NCBI RefSeq assembly: GCF_016808095.1
Contig: NC_068974.1
Location: 2,480,001-2,544,000, forward strand
Origin: Vigna angularis
Taxonomy: Eukaryota > Streptophyta > Magnoliopsida > Fabales > Fabaceae
Length of the DNA: 64,000 bases
Direction of reading: 5' to 3'
Below the pieces are notes generated by a model, which was not told the DNA's origin, did not search any database, and saw only the letters and a program-made list of their open reading frames with translations. Each line of letters begins with the position of its first letter. The first letter of the stretch is position 1. Made by a program: the position numbers and the translations under genes. Positions 40,342-52,488 of this stretch are shown here, piece by piece.

Positions 40342-40938
40342 ATCCCCCATAGTGCAAAACATGAGAAAGAAATATTGAAAGAAAGAAAGGAAGAATTTTC
40401 TTGGGTTTTATAAGATGTAATGCATTAGAGCTGGTATAGCAAGCTATATGAACCCGTTTTAGATAGAGAAACTTAACACACAATGTAGTTGGTATAGCAA
40501 GCTATACGAACCAAGGACACTTGACGTATGTCATAGATTTATCAATCATAATACACCCCTTACAATCATTGTTGTTATCGTTGTGTTGTATTTACTAGGC
40601 CATGCACGTGACCGGTATTCATAAGTGCTCTAGAGAACATGTCAAAATCTTATGCAAGAAGCCCCACTTTACACTCATATAGGTGATTTCATCACATATA
40701 TGCTGCAAATCATACATCACCCATAAGGGATATGAAAATCATTAAAAATTTGTTTAAACTAAAATTCTTTCAACACATAGAATTTTAATTACAAAGTTTA
40801 ACCTCTCAGTAATACAGTTTCTAACACTTTCATAAGCACCATAAGACTGGACATATTTGATTTAAAATCAAATTAGTGCTACCAGAACTAACAAGTAACT
40901 TATTTTACCCATATGAACCTTATTCATGAGATCTCCAA

Positions 40939-41500
40939 TCACAAAGGTTGGGTTACTATCACTTGTTTGTTTGCCAGTGGCTTAAGTCTCATTTCCCTCG
41001 ATGTTTCTAAGATCATATTTCTTCTCAAGGGTTTAGTGAGAGGCTCTACTAGATTCCATTATGACTTCACATGATCAATGGAAATAGTTTCACTATTTAG
41101 CAGTTGCTTCACCAAATTGTGTCTCAATTGTATATGTTTGTTCTTTCCATTATAATTTTTGGTTTTAGCTATAGTTATTGCCGATTGGCAATCATAATGT
41201 ATTGACACCGATGGAGTTGGTTTCATTCTTAGTGGAATTTTCGCTAAGAATTTTTTCAACCATTCAACCTCATTATCAATCATCTCAAGAGCAACAAACT
41301 CAAATTTCATTTCTTATATTGCAATAATTGTTTGTCTGACTAATCTCCATGTAATCACACCACCCTAAGTGTGAATACATAACCACTAGTAGATTTTGTC
41401 TCATCTAAATTAGAGATCCAGTTAACATCACTGTCTCTTCTAGTACAACGCGAAATCCATTATTCAATGCCATAATCCATTGAACCCAAAGTCTCAAAAC
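40939..41500 (-). pseudogene. Ty1-copia pol remnant (end of RT and RNase H)
   Basis: On the minus strand the frames read MDYGIE*WISRCTRRDSDVN, then WISNLDETKSTSGYVFTL, then after a frameshift EFVALEMIDNEVEWLKKFL, then VSIHYDCQSAITIAK and KHIQLRHNLVKQLL. After another stop comes NLVEPLTKPLRRNMI, with a final stop at 40939. These are the conserved blocks of copia reverse transcriptase/RNase H (SDVNW, TSGY, EFVAL, CQSAI, KHI.LRH, DPLTK-like). Several stops and indels make it non-functional. The nearby LTR on the same strand belongs to the same copy. Confidence 0.88.
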
Positions 41501-42010
41501 TACTTTATTTCTAAGTACCCCGTTTTCCCCAAGTCTTACACCTACAAAAAACACTTTAAGCTTAAGTCAATCAAGTACGTCAGATGGTAACAAATATTGT
41601 AATAATTAAATGTAATTAATTTATCTCGTGTACTGTGTTATTTATATCTTATTTATGGGTTTTTACTTGAATGGGTCTGTTCCACGTAACTAATTACCTT
41701 GATTAAATTTTCCTAGCACTATGCTTATATGCTTGAGCCATTACCCTAACTTAATCATATTTTGCTACAATTAATGATGCAACCGATAGTGTCGCTCTGG
41801 CCGAGGATATGTCGTTTTGATATGATTATATTTAGGCCAAGTACATCTCGGGTCAGGTGACCAAGATGTTCTAAAGCACATGTAGTATATAAATCAAAAT
41901 AAAACTTATTAACCTCCAACATAAATTACTATTTAAGAATTATAATGGAAATTATTAAAGGTAGAGGAACATGGTGAAAGGTGAAGGAAAGTAACGAGAT
42001 GGGAGGTGGT

Positions 42011-42100
42011 GGGAGATCGAGGTCAGTGAAGAAAAGTGATGGGAGATCGAGGTTGGTGGAGGAAGATAGTGAGAGATTGAGATCGATGAAGGAAGGTGAT
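42011..42100 (+). repeat. 30-bp minisatellite, three units
   Basis: Three head-to-tail 30-bp units starting GGGAGATCGAGGT (42011, 42041) and GAGAGATTGAGAT (42071), each ending in GTGAT or ATAGT. The length is a multiple of three, so it encodes a degenerate 10-residue repeat (GRSRSVKKSD type) if ever translated. Confidence 0.9.
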
Positions 42101-42163
42101 AAGAAGTGTAGGAAGAACGAAAACTAAAATGAAGTAGATGAATTTAAGGAAGATGACTCAAAC

Positions 42164-42168
<5 letters not shown>

Positions 42169-42227
<59 letters not shown>
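42169..42227. repeat. (TA)n microsatellite
   Basis: About 29 uninterrupted TA units. Confidence 0.95.
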
Positions 42228-42231
<4 letters not shown>

Positions 42232-42479
42232 CTTTAAGATGATATTAACAACCATTTAAAATAATAGATCAATTTAACATAAAAGAAAACTAAATTGATT
42301 TTATTTAATAAATATTGAGACTTGAATAAAAACTAAATAATATAAAAACCAACATAAACTATAAATCTAAATATATAAATTAAATTACTAAGCCAAAAAT
42401 ACTTTATATACATTGATAAGATCTTCAATTTCTTTTATTTTTTATTTTTTGAAAAGTTGAATGGTCAGTATCTTATTTG

Positions 42480-42481
<2 letters not shown>

Positions 42482-42541
<60 letters not shown>
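42482..42541. repeat. (TA)n microsatellite
   Basis: About 29 uninterrupted TA units, only 255 bp after the previous array. Confidence 0.95.
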
Positions 42542-42543
<2 letters not shown>

Positions 42544-42896
42544 TATTTGTATTCCTAAACAAAAATCAAATAACTTAATCTAACCTAATTTTAATATTGT
42601 TAAATCTATTGACTTAAACTAACTCAACTCAATAAAAGTTTATTAGAAGTTTTAATCAAAATTATTCAGGTGGTTGTTCCAATTTAGTACACATATTAAT
42701 TATGCAAGCTCATGACAAATCAATAGAATTGTAATAATATTTTTGACAAATTTAGCAGTCACATTTAATTATGTAATGATTCTAAGATCATATATATTTA
42801 CATTGATATTTTTCGTCATTAATCCCACAACAAAGAGAATTCAGGTTAGTTGATGAAATGAAGATTAATATAGATTCCAATTTTTGGTTGATAGGA

Positions 42897-43235
42897 GTTT
42901 CTTACTGCACCCCACTATTTCTAATTACACCTCATGTTAATAGAAAAAAATTAAAATAGTCTCCTTTACTGCACTATACCATCACTGTTACTATTATGGC
43001 TGCAGCTGTCATTATCGCCACGCTGTGTCCTTCTTGTTGTAGAGGAAGAAGAAGAGAAAGATAATGCATTGTGGAAAAAAGTACATTTTGTAAAACTCAT
43101 TCCATATCGTATTTTATGTGTTCTAAAAAACTTATTCTGAAAAAAATTATATTGGAAAATTTAATATAAAATTGGAAGAGGGATTTTAAATTTAATAGGA
43201 GTGCAGAAAACAAAAATGGGGTGCAGATAGAAGCA
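42897..43235. mobile_element. Small non-autonomous element with inverted ends
   Basis: The left end reads TTTCTTACTGCACCCCACTA. The reverse complement of the right end reads GCTTCTATCTGCACCCCATT. Both are followed by a second TGCAC/TACACC motif in similar position. About 340 bp in all, with a GC-richer middle (43000-43050). No clear target duplication was identified. Confidence 0.5.
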
Positions 43236-43299
43236 GCCCTCCTCCTTTCATAACCAAAACTTTTGGAAGGGCCTTGGCCCAATCAGTTGCATTCTTTAT

Positions 43300-46200
43300 T
43301 GGAGCCCAAAATCATAGAAGAAAAAAAAAGATAACACCTAGTATTCTCTGACTAAGCTTAAAGTTTTGTCTTGAAAATACATGGCGGCATATAAAATAAT
43401 GTATCTGTGATAGGAAAACTTCTCACTATTCCTAATATTATGTTAAATATATGTCATTTGTTTTAAAAGCCTCTTTTTTATATATAGCGTAGAGAAAATC
43501 GTTGTAAAACAAAAAATACATCATATTTTAATTTTAAAATAAAAATTCAACATCCTAATAGTCAAACGACATTTTATTTTCTAAAAAAATAATATTTTTA
43601 TTTAGGAAAAGTTCTTTGTTTTTATATTTTAAAACTATTTTTTTCTATAATTTTTATTTAGTTTAATATAATACTTTTAAATAAAAGAAGATAAGTTTCA
43701 TTTTATTATAATTATGAGAAAAAACGAATATCATTTATTAAAAATAAAAAGAAGTTAATTATTTAAAAACTAGAAAGAACATGGACTTAATTTTATTAAA
43801 AATGTAAGAAAGATAGTTATATTGTCATGAGTTCAAAAATATATATTATATGTATATTAATTAAACAATTATAACAAAAGGAGTATAAAAAAAATTATTA
43901 GATAGAAATATATAATTTATATTTAAAATATTAAGTTTTTTCTATATTATTTTTCTTTACTTTTAACTCTATCATTTTATAATTTCTAATTACTTAGATC
44001 ATTCAATAAAATAAAATTAAAAAAAAATATTTTAATTTTATTTTTTAAAATAATATTATATTTTTTGATAATACAAATCGTCATATATAAAATTTATGTA
44101 ATAATTTTGTCTTTAAAAAATTGTAAAAAATAATTACATTTATCTTTTTTTTATATTAAAATATAATATAAATATTTTTAGTATTGATTATTTTAGATAA
44201 ATATGTTTATGCATTGATTAGATTAGATAAGACTAGTTGTATACATTAAACAAGTTTGTCCATCCACAAATTAGATGAGTTTATTAATACACATTAGATA
44301 AGTTTGTTCACTCACTAGTTATATAGTCTTGTAATACACATTACATGAGTTTGCATATACAATGATTAAACTTGTTTTGGGTGAGATGTTGAGATTTCTT
44401 ACTCAAAGCACTAAAAATTGTTTTGGAGACTAGATAGGCTTTCTAATGGTCCTTCTCGTTATCCAAGTTGCATGGTTCTCTCTCTCATCCTTCGCCTTTG
44501 GCCAGGGTTGGCCTATTACCAATAAATGGTTATTATTCTCATTAATTGTCAATCAATCAATGTCTGTTATTATTATTGATTATCCTATAACTATCTCAAT
44601 GGTTGTCTTTACCGGTTACTGAGTTATTAATTGTTTGTCCACCGGTTCACTGGCTTGACGGGTATCCATACAGTATAATATTTTTGGATTGTTTACAATA
44701 AAGTTGATAAGACTGTCTTATATAGTTAAAGAGTTTATAAGACCAAAATCTTCTTAAAGTGGTTCAATAATAGATGAGATAAATATCTTCTTTGTCTGTA
44801 GGATGGAATGAGGTTGATATCCTCTCGTGTGTTTATAGTTGTTTTATAGATTTTTACGTACTTTTGTTGATAGTAGAAAATTATTTTGTTTTTGAAAATA
44901 GCTAAAAACTCAATGTAAGATTATTAGAATTTGAATTAGTAAGTTATAGTCTTCACCTTTTTTTTCTTTTTATTGTTCTTTCAGTTCCTATATCAATTAG
45001 AGTAAAAAAAATAAAAGTTACATTTTTCTAACTTGAATTTTTTTGTTTTAAAAGTAATTTTCTTTTAAATCAATTCACATTATTCTCCTCTTAATTTAAT
45101 AAAGCAATGTTATGTTTCTAACACTATACACCCTATTCACTAATAAAATTAATGTATTGTACATGTATGGAGACATATTGGCCACCTAAGGCCATGTACT
45201 ACGGTTGGCCAAGTCAACATGATGTTAGACATCACTTTAATCTTGGTAAGACAAATTAAGACTAAACAAAGTTAATCTAATTAGCAATATGGATCAAACT
45301 GCATGTAATTAAAATCTCATAAACATTATATAAATAACACACTACAAGGTAAATTAATTATGTTCTCATTATTGCAACATATATTACATTTGACACACTT
45401 AACTGATTTGAGTTTTGAAGTGTCTTTTTTATCGAGATAACACTCTTTCAGCTTGAAAAGAACGACATCTAAGAAATTATTGACTCATGAGTGTTTAAAG
45501 ATTAAGTACAAAAAAGATAGTAATTTGAAAAGATCTTTAATAGGATATAGTTTGTTCAAAAAACAAAAACAATTAACATTTCAAATTCATAATATAACTT
45601 CAATAATACATAAATCTAATATTTGCGTTTACAATATACTTATACAAATCAATTACAATTTACAATATACTTATACAAATCAATTAACATAACTTAACAT
45701 TGTACAATCATGTTGTGCACAACCACTAACCCAAACATTTTTAATATGAAAAATGGTATGTTAATACAAATTTTTTAGCTAACATTTTGATACAATACAC
45801 ATGTCATTTTCTCATTAAGTTTAGACTACAATAACAAATAAATAATGAACCAGTGAAAAAAATAACATTTGTATACTGTGTCAAAATATTGTCAAAATAA
45901 TTGTATCAAAATATTTTTTTTTCTTTTAATATATATGCTTTCAACGGTGTTTTTTCCTATCAAAGTAATGCAATCAAAATCATAAAAAATAAACTCTAAT
46001 ATTTTCATATCAACTTCAATAGTTCATCTAGAATATAAACAACCGAATATTTATATTTACTTTAAATATCAATTGAAATTATCCAGTAATTCATAATGTA
46101 GCCAGTCTTTAGTATCTAACCTAGGGTTCTCAAAATTTCGCAAGTACTTAAGATTTTTCTTATATTTATTTATTTCCTCAAATCTCAAACAATCTAATTA

Positions 46201-47329
46201 TGAATTTAAATTAACTTCCATTACTTTAAATTATTTGTTTTCAAAAAATTGCTTTAAAATGGAAAGAGTTACACAGATCCTAAATTGCTTGCAAAAACCT
46301 GGTTCAATAACCAAACATGTTATAACATTAACTAGTAGAAATTTATATTTTCCTATTTGATCTCACATGAGATGGCATAACCGTATTGATGACCTTACTC
46401 ATGCAACCAAAAAATAAAATAGAGAATTTTAGATCTAGAAAAAGAAAAAATATTCAAAATTAAAAATCCTAATTAAGTACAATTGTAAACATATAGTCGA
46501 AAATGACAAATAATCATTCAAAAATAAAAAAAAAGCTAAAAAAATCGAGATATGATATTTCATAAGAAATAAAAATAAAATATTTTATTATTTACAACTA
46601 AACTTATAAATTAAAATAAATAAATTTTCATATTCCATTTTCATAAACTATCTATACTTACAAAAACTCATTTGTTTAAAAAAGAAGTAGACACAGAAAT
46701 AAAACGAATCATTCTTTTTTTTTTCTCACATCACATATTAATAATTTTATTGTTTATTGAATCTAAAAATTGTTAATTTTATTTAAGAAATAAAATTCAT
46801 ATATTTTTATATCATATTAAAACATCACTGGAAGAAAAAATATCAGTAGAATCTTATGATTAATGTTTGACTTCGAGTACACCTAACTTTATTTGACCTT
46901 TGGAATTTTGGTATAAAGACACTAAATGTAGAAAATGACAAAAGAAGAACAACGAAACATGACGAATTAAGCAATTAAATAAATAAAAAACACGTTCAAG
47001 TTTTTTATCATGAACACGTTCAATTTTAACGTACATTGATCTAAAACTATTACTTAATTGTGCGTGGCACGTTATTTGATTCTCAGTTTGAATAAAAAAT
47101 ATTCTTTATACATGTTGTAATTAAAAAAAGTTGCAAATATCCCATGACGTTGAAAAGTTCGTTTTCATGTATTTGCAATTAAAAAAAATACGTATTTTTC
47201 ATGTATACATGTTAAATTATTTCTTAATTTTGTGAATTGTTTATAATTCTTATTAGGTTTTAATTTTCTTAATTAAGTATCTGAATTTGTATTTTATTTT
47301 TAAATGAGTATTTTCCTTGTTATGAAAAA
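43300..47329. other. AT-rich intergenic DNA, no gene recognised
   Basis: Largely A/T. It includes a short imperfect tandem repeat of ATTAGATAAGTTTGTTCAC-like units (about 44225-44355) and a mixed-composition patch at 44400-44680. A 29-bp direct repeat ACAATATACTTATACAAATC occurs at about 45631 and 45662. No coding gene is supported. Confidence 0.4.
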
Positions 47330-47330
47330 A

Positions 47331-47662
47331 TTATGCATATAATAAAGAATGGGTTTGAAGTACTTTCAATTAGAAAACGTATAAAAATTTAGGATTTTAG
47401 ATTTTTTTTGTTGGATTTTTATATTTAAATTATTTGTAATTTTTAAATTTAACACTCGTAGTCAATATAAGAGTAAAACGTCAACATGAATCCCAATTTA
47501 ATATGTTCGTTCTAATTAAGCAATTACATGTCAAAATTAAGCAATTTAAAAATTACAAATAATTTAACATATAAAAATCCAACAGAAAATTTGAAATCCT
47601 AAATTTTTATGTGTTTTCTAAATTGAAACTGCTTCAAACCACATTCTTTATTATATGTATAA
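47331..47662. repeat. Inverted repeat (hairpin) with 120-bp arms
   Basis: Arm 47331-47449 and arm 47543-47662 are reverse complements over about 120 bp with few differences (both contain ATAATAAAGAAT, TAAAAATTTAGGATTT and TTGGATTTTTATAT). A 93-bp spacer separates them. It resembles a fold-back MITE and its right arm ends at the edge of the satellite. Confidence 0.9.
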
Positions 47663-47669
47663 TTTAATT

Positions 47670-49712
47670 CAGGTCGACAGAATGATGTCGAATGGTTAGA
47701 GTTGAATGACTGAATATGTTGACATGAAGAGATCAAATGGTTAAAGTTGAACGGTTAAGCTAAATGGTTGAGGTTGAATGACTGAGCCGAATGACTGAGC
47801 CAAATGATGGAGACTGAAATCTCAAGACTGAAAAGTCGACAGAAAAATTTAAGCCTAAAGGTTGAGCAGAATGGTTAAGGTTGAGTGGTTGAACAAATCA
47901 ATTGGTTGAGACTGAATGGTTAAGGCTGAATGGTTAAATAGAGCGACAAGATAAGGTCGAGTGGTTGAATTGAATAATTGAAATCGAGTGGCTAAGTCGA
48001 ATGGTTAAGGTCGAAATGAAAAGATTAAAAGTTAATAGAGAAATTCAAGTCGAATGGCTAAGCATAATGGTTGAGGCCGAAATGTCAAGCTTAAAAAGTC
48101 AACTGAGAAATTTAAGCTGAGAGGTTGAGTCAAATGGTTGAGGTTGAATGGTTGAATAGGTCAACAAGAAGAAGCTGAATGGTTGATGCTGAATGGTTAA
48201 GGTCAATTGGGCGAATCGAATTGTTAAGACCAATGGTTTAGACCAAAATTTCAAGACTAAAAAGTCGACAGAGAAATTTAGGCCGAATGGTTGATAGCGA
48301 AATGCCAAGACTGAAAAGTGGATAGAGAAATTAAGGCTTAATAGTTGAGGCTGAATGACTGAATCAAATAATTGATGCCGAAAATTCAAGATTGAAAAGT
48401 TGACAGAGAAATTTAGGTCGTGAGGTTGAGCCAAATGGTTGAGGGCGGTGATTGAACAGGCCGACAAGTTAAGACTAAATGGTTAAGGTCAAGCGATTGA
48501 ACAGGTCGACTAGTTGAGGCCGAGTGGTCGAGGCAGACTAGTCAAGCCGACTAGTCGAACTAAGAGAATGAGGTTGACTGACTTAATTTAGAGATTCAAG
48601 TCGAATGGTTGAGGTCAATTAGCCGAACAGGTTTAGAGGATGATGTCGAATGGTTAAGGCCAATTGAATGAACATGCCGACAGTAAGAGATTGAATGGTC
48701 GAGTTGAATGGTTGAAGCCAAAATGTCAAGACTAAAAGGTCAACAAAGAAATTCAAGTGGAATGGTTGTGGTAGATTAACCTATCAGGTCGAGAGGATGA
48801 TGTCAAATGGTTGGGGTCGAATGACTTAATAGACTGATAGGAAGAGACCCAATGGTTGAGCCGAATGGTTAGGCTAATGACTGAGCCAAATGGTTGAGCC
48901 GAATGGTTAGGCTAATGACTGAGCCAAATGGTTGAGGTCAAAATGTCAAGATTGAGAGGTCGATAGAAAAATTTAGGCCTAAAGATTGAGAGGTCGATAG
49001 AAAAATTTAGGCCTAAAGATTGAACCGAATGGTTGAGGCTGAATGGTTGATGTCGAGTGATTGAACAAAGCGAAAAGATGAGGCTGAGTGGCTGAGCCAA
49101 ATAGTTGAAGTTGAGTGGCTAAGTCGAAGGTTAAGGTTGAAATGTCAAGATTGAAAGTCGACAAAGAAATTCAGGCCGAATGGTTGAATATAATGGTTGA
49201 GGCCGAAATGTCAAAACTAAAAAGTCAATAGAGAAATTTAAGCCGAGAGGTTGAGCCAAATGATTGAGGTCGAGTGGTTGAATAGGTTGACAGGAAAAAG
49301 TCGAATGGTTGATGCTGAATGGTTGAGGCCAAATGGACGATTCGAATTATTGAGGCTAATGGTTTAGGCCGAAATTTTAAGATTGAAAAGTTGACAGAGA
49401 AATTTAGGCCGAATGGTTGAGGATGAAATGCTAATATTGAAAAGTGGACAGAGTAATTAAGGTTGAATGAGTGAGGCTGAATGACCAAATCAAATGGTTG
49501 AGGCCGTAATGTCAAAACTGAAAAGTTGACAGAGAAATTTAGGTCGTGAGGTTGAGCCAAATTGGTGAGGGCAGTGATTGAACAGGCTGACAGGATAAGG
49601 TAGAATGGTTGAGGTCAAGCGGCTGAACAAGTCAACTGGTTGAGGTCGAGTGGTCGAGGCAGACTAGTCGAGCTGAGAGAATGGGGCTGACCAGTCGAAG
49701 CCGATTACCTCT
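47670..49712 (+). repeat. Two-level satellite: about 1.1-kb unit duplicated, built from GAATGGTTGAGGYCGAA-like subrepeats
   Basis: The tract is made almost entirely of degenerate short units such as GAATGGTTGAGGCCGA, GACAGAGAAATTTAGGCCGA and CAAGACTGAAAAGTCGAC. Long blocks recur in the same order about 1.11-1.12 kb later: the phrase at 47674 matches 48789, that at 48107 matches 49229, and that at 48520 matches 49635. The tract is therefore two copies of a higher-order unit. Minus-strand frames rich in QPFGLNFS repeats are by-products. Confidence 0.88.
48863..49018 (+). repeat. Recent local duplications within the satellite (38 bp x2, 34 bp x2)
   Basis: A perfect 38-bp duplication (48863-48900 and 48901-48938) starts GAATGGTTAGGCTAATGACT. 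A perfect 34-bp duplication (48951-48984 and 48985-49018) starts ATTGAGAGGTCGATAGAAAA. Perfect identity against a degenerate background means they are the youngest events in the array. Confidence 0.93.
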
Positions 49713-51167
49713 TCTACCACATATTTGCTTGTCATGTTCTTTCCAGTCATTATGGAAGTAGACGAGTGCTTAATTAGTCTCACAGTGGACGCCTAAAAGT
49801 GTTTGCAGGGTCGATTGAGTACTCTTAATTGTTTTTCTTTTATTACTCTTATCTCTTGTTTGTTTAATCTCCAAGGTCTCTCGTGAATCCAAAATCGCTC
49901 GACTTGTAGAAGGTACTCTGATTCTAGAGTCAGTAGGTGACCGATTGGAATGGTATTAAATACAATCCATGTTTGTGGACAACCATAGCTTAGATCTTTA
50001 TTTATAGTAGTTGTTATGAGTTTTTACCTTTTTGCTAGCTTAATTACGGTCCAATCATACCTTAGTTAACATTAATTGCTTAATTTGTGGTTATCATTGA
50101 CTAGGTGTTTATTTGAGCTTTATTCTATAACCAATTAATTTGTTAGTCGGTCAGGAAGATCGGCTTGGATGATTAACTAGGATGATCAATTGGAATAATC
50201 GACCATATTGATCTACTAAGATGATTGATAAAGATTATCAGCCCAATAACATATTGATCGGTTTCTCTAATTAATCCAAAGGATATACTTACAATAATCA
50301 TTACATCATAATATATTATTATATTTTATTTCTTTTATTAACTTAAAATTTTAATTCTTTATTATAATCACTGTTCAATAACTTACGTATTCAAACAAAA
50401 ATTTCACAATAGTAACAAAATCAATAACTTAGTTTTTAAAATGTCTAATCTCATACAAACTTACAAAATTATTTAAACCTTATGTCATTTTAGGTTAACG
50501 TTTCCTACTTGACAACAACTTGATTATGGAAGAAGTCTACCCATACAAACAAACACAAATTACAAACTTAGGCTAATTCAGATTCATTTTTTTCTAGATT
50601 GTTTATATAGAAGCATTGAATTTGTAGGTCACGTGCGGACAAAAAGAGAAAAAAAGCTCCAAATTTAAAAGGCATAAAAAACTTATCCTAATAAAACATT
50701 ATTAAATTTTAGAAAAATATATCTTCAATTGTTTCCTTGTCCACAACTTTAGAAAAATAAAATAAAAGTTGTAAAAAAAGCTTCCACCCTCCTTTTCACT
50801 AAGCCAACCTTAATATCATATGTTTAATCTTGTTATCGTTATTAGGAAAAAGAAGAAAAACATTAATATTTTTAACATTTTTTTATGTAGCCATAATTGG
50901 TTAGATCAATTTGATTTTATGGTAAGAAAAAGTCATTAAAAATATCCAAAATTCTTCATCAGATAAATAAAACATCCTATTTATTTGTGGACTGGGCTAT
51001 AAAAAGAAAAAATTATTGATTATAGAGTAGTAGTCTGAAGAAAAAAAGTAACCACTTTAATCAATTGAATTTTCTTTAATATGTTAAAACCAAGATAATA
51101 TATCACATGACCATTGACTAATGACCATACAATAATTACTTAATAAAAAGGTTAGATTTGAATAGCA
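49713..51167. other. Satellite flank and AT-rich intergenic DNA
   Basis: 49713-50280 has mixed composition (CACAGTGGACGCCTAAAAGTG, TTTATTTATAGTAG) and may belong to the repeat's parent transposon. 50280-51167 is AT-rich with no gene seen. Confidence 0.35.
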
Positions 51168-51170
51168 TGT

Positions 51171-52485
51171 CACTAGTGCATTAAGGAGAAATAGCATCGG
51201 TTAATTTTGGTTATAAGTACCGGTTTTGCAACCGAGGCGTATACGAACAAGGTAAAAAATGGGTCGCTTTATGTCTCGGTTCTAAACCAGGTTAAAACGA
51301 GATCAGATTATGCTTCGGTTCTTAGATAACCGAGGCAATATCGTGTTTTTTTTTTTGGTTTGCACAGTCCACTTCTCCCTCTTTGTTTCACAGTCTACTT
51401 CTCCCTCTTCTTTGCACAGTCCACTTCTCCCTCTTTACACAGTCCACGGTTCAAGTTCAAGCAAAACAATAAACAATCCACAATTCAAGCAAAACAGTCC
51501 ACAGTGCAAGCAAGTTATTGAATTTTCATTCCCTTTCATAGAACCAAATCTCAAAAGATACATAATCACATCTCAGAAGGAAGCACACGCTAACAGCAAC
51601 TACAAAGAAATCGCTCCCAAAATAACACAGAAAAAAAGGTATGGGATTGATGCAATGAGCACTGTGGAGGTTGTCACACACTCGCCGTCACCTCGCTGCG
51701 GCCTCGGTGCGGTCTCGCCGCGATCTCGGTGTGACCTAGCCACCACCTCGCCTCCACAGAAACCATCACGATTCGTAGATCGACGAACCTCCCACCAAAC
51801 GCCTTAGATCGGCGAGCCTCCCATCATCGCCGCCACAGTACTCGTCGCCACCATCGCGCCTCCCCTCCGCTTTCGAAGCCGGCCACCATCGCGCCCCCCC
51901 TCCGCTTTCGACGCCGGCCACCATCGCGCCTCTCCTCCGCTTTCGACGCCGGCCACCATCGCGTCTCGTCCTCGCACCGTGGCTGTCAAGTGGGAGAGGA
52001 GAAGAGAGATCACGCCCTCTCTGTTTCTGCCAGATGAAAGTGAGATGAGAGTGAGATGAGGAAAGAACGAGAGGGGAGATGAGAGTGTCAGAGGAAAGAA
52101 GAGGAAAAAATGAAAAAGCGGGTCAGGTGTGGTGTGAGTGATTTGACCGGGTAATAGGCCTCGGTTCTACCTTTAACCGAGTCAATAGGGAGGGGTTCAA
52201 ACTTTTCAGTGACCAGCAGAGGTGTATAGGCTTCGGTCTCATTCCAAACGAAGCAATAGAGAGGGGTTTAGGCACCGGTTTCGTAGCAAACTGAGGCAGT
52301 AGTTACGTGTCAGACTTTTCAGACAACGCAGCAGAGGTATATAGACACCGGTTTTGTGTTAATCGAAGCAATATGACTTTTGGACCTCGGGTTGGATGGG
52401 GACCGAGGTATATAACCTTGTACGCTTCGGTTTCTCAATAACCGAAGCGTATATGGAACGTCAGAATCCGCTTTTTTTACTAGTG
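51171..52485. mobile_element. Non-autonomous CACTA (En/Spm-type) element
   Basis: It starts CACTAGTGCA at 51171 and ends TTACTAGTG at 52485, giving the inverted terminus CACTAGT. The flanking 3-mers are tgt (51168-51170) and tgt (52486-52488), the 3-bp target duplication of the superfamily. Both ends carry many short subterminal repeats in both orientations (CGGTT...AACCGAGGC, GAAGCAATA, ACCGAAGCGTATA), the binding-site arrays expected of CACTA elements. No transposase is present. The interior 51640-52080 is strikingly GC-rich. Confidence 0.9.
51848..51970 (+). repeat. 35-bp GC-rich tandem repeat inside the CACTA element
   Basis: Three full units (51848, 51883, 51918) and a partial one, each starting CCACCATCGCGCC and containing CTCCGCTTTCGA(A/C)GCCGG. 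They encode Pro/Arg/Ala-rich shadow frames on both strands. Confidence 0.92.
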
Positions 52486-52488
52486 TGT

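Larger units (their letters stand above)
41600..42890. other. AT-rich intergenic DNA with minisatellite and (TA)n arrays
   Basis: No gene is recognisable. A mixed-composition patch at 41640-41900 may be old retroelement sequence. Confidence 0.35.

Noticed and set aside
48099..49560. Several minus-strand frames of 60-120 residues rich in QPFGLNFS-like repeats
   Set aside because: They arise because the satellite subrepeats keep a frame open. No start context, no introns and no family resemblance.
51310..52013. 165- and 69-residue frames inside the CACTA element
   Set aside because: GC-rich repeat translated in chance frames. Pro/Arg/Ser low complexity, with borders that do not match gene structure.
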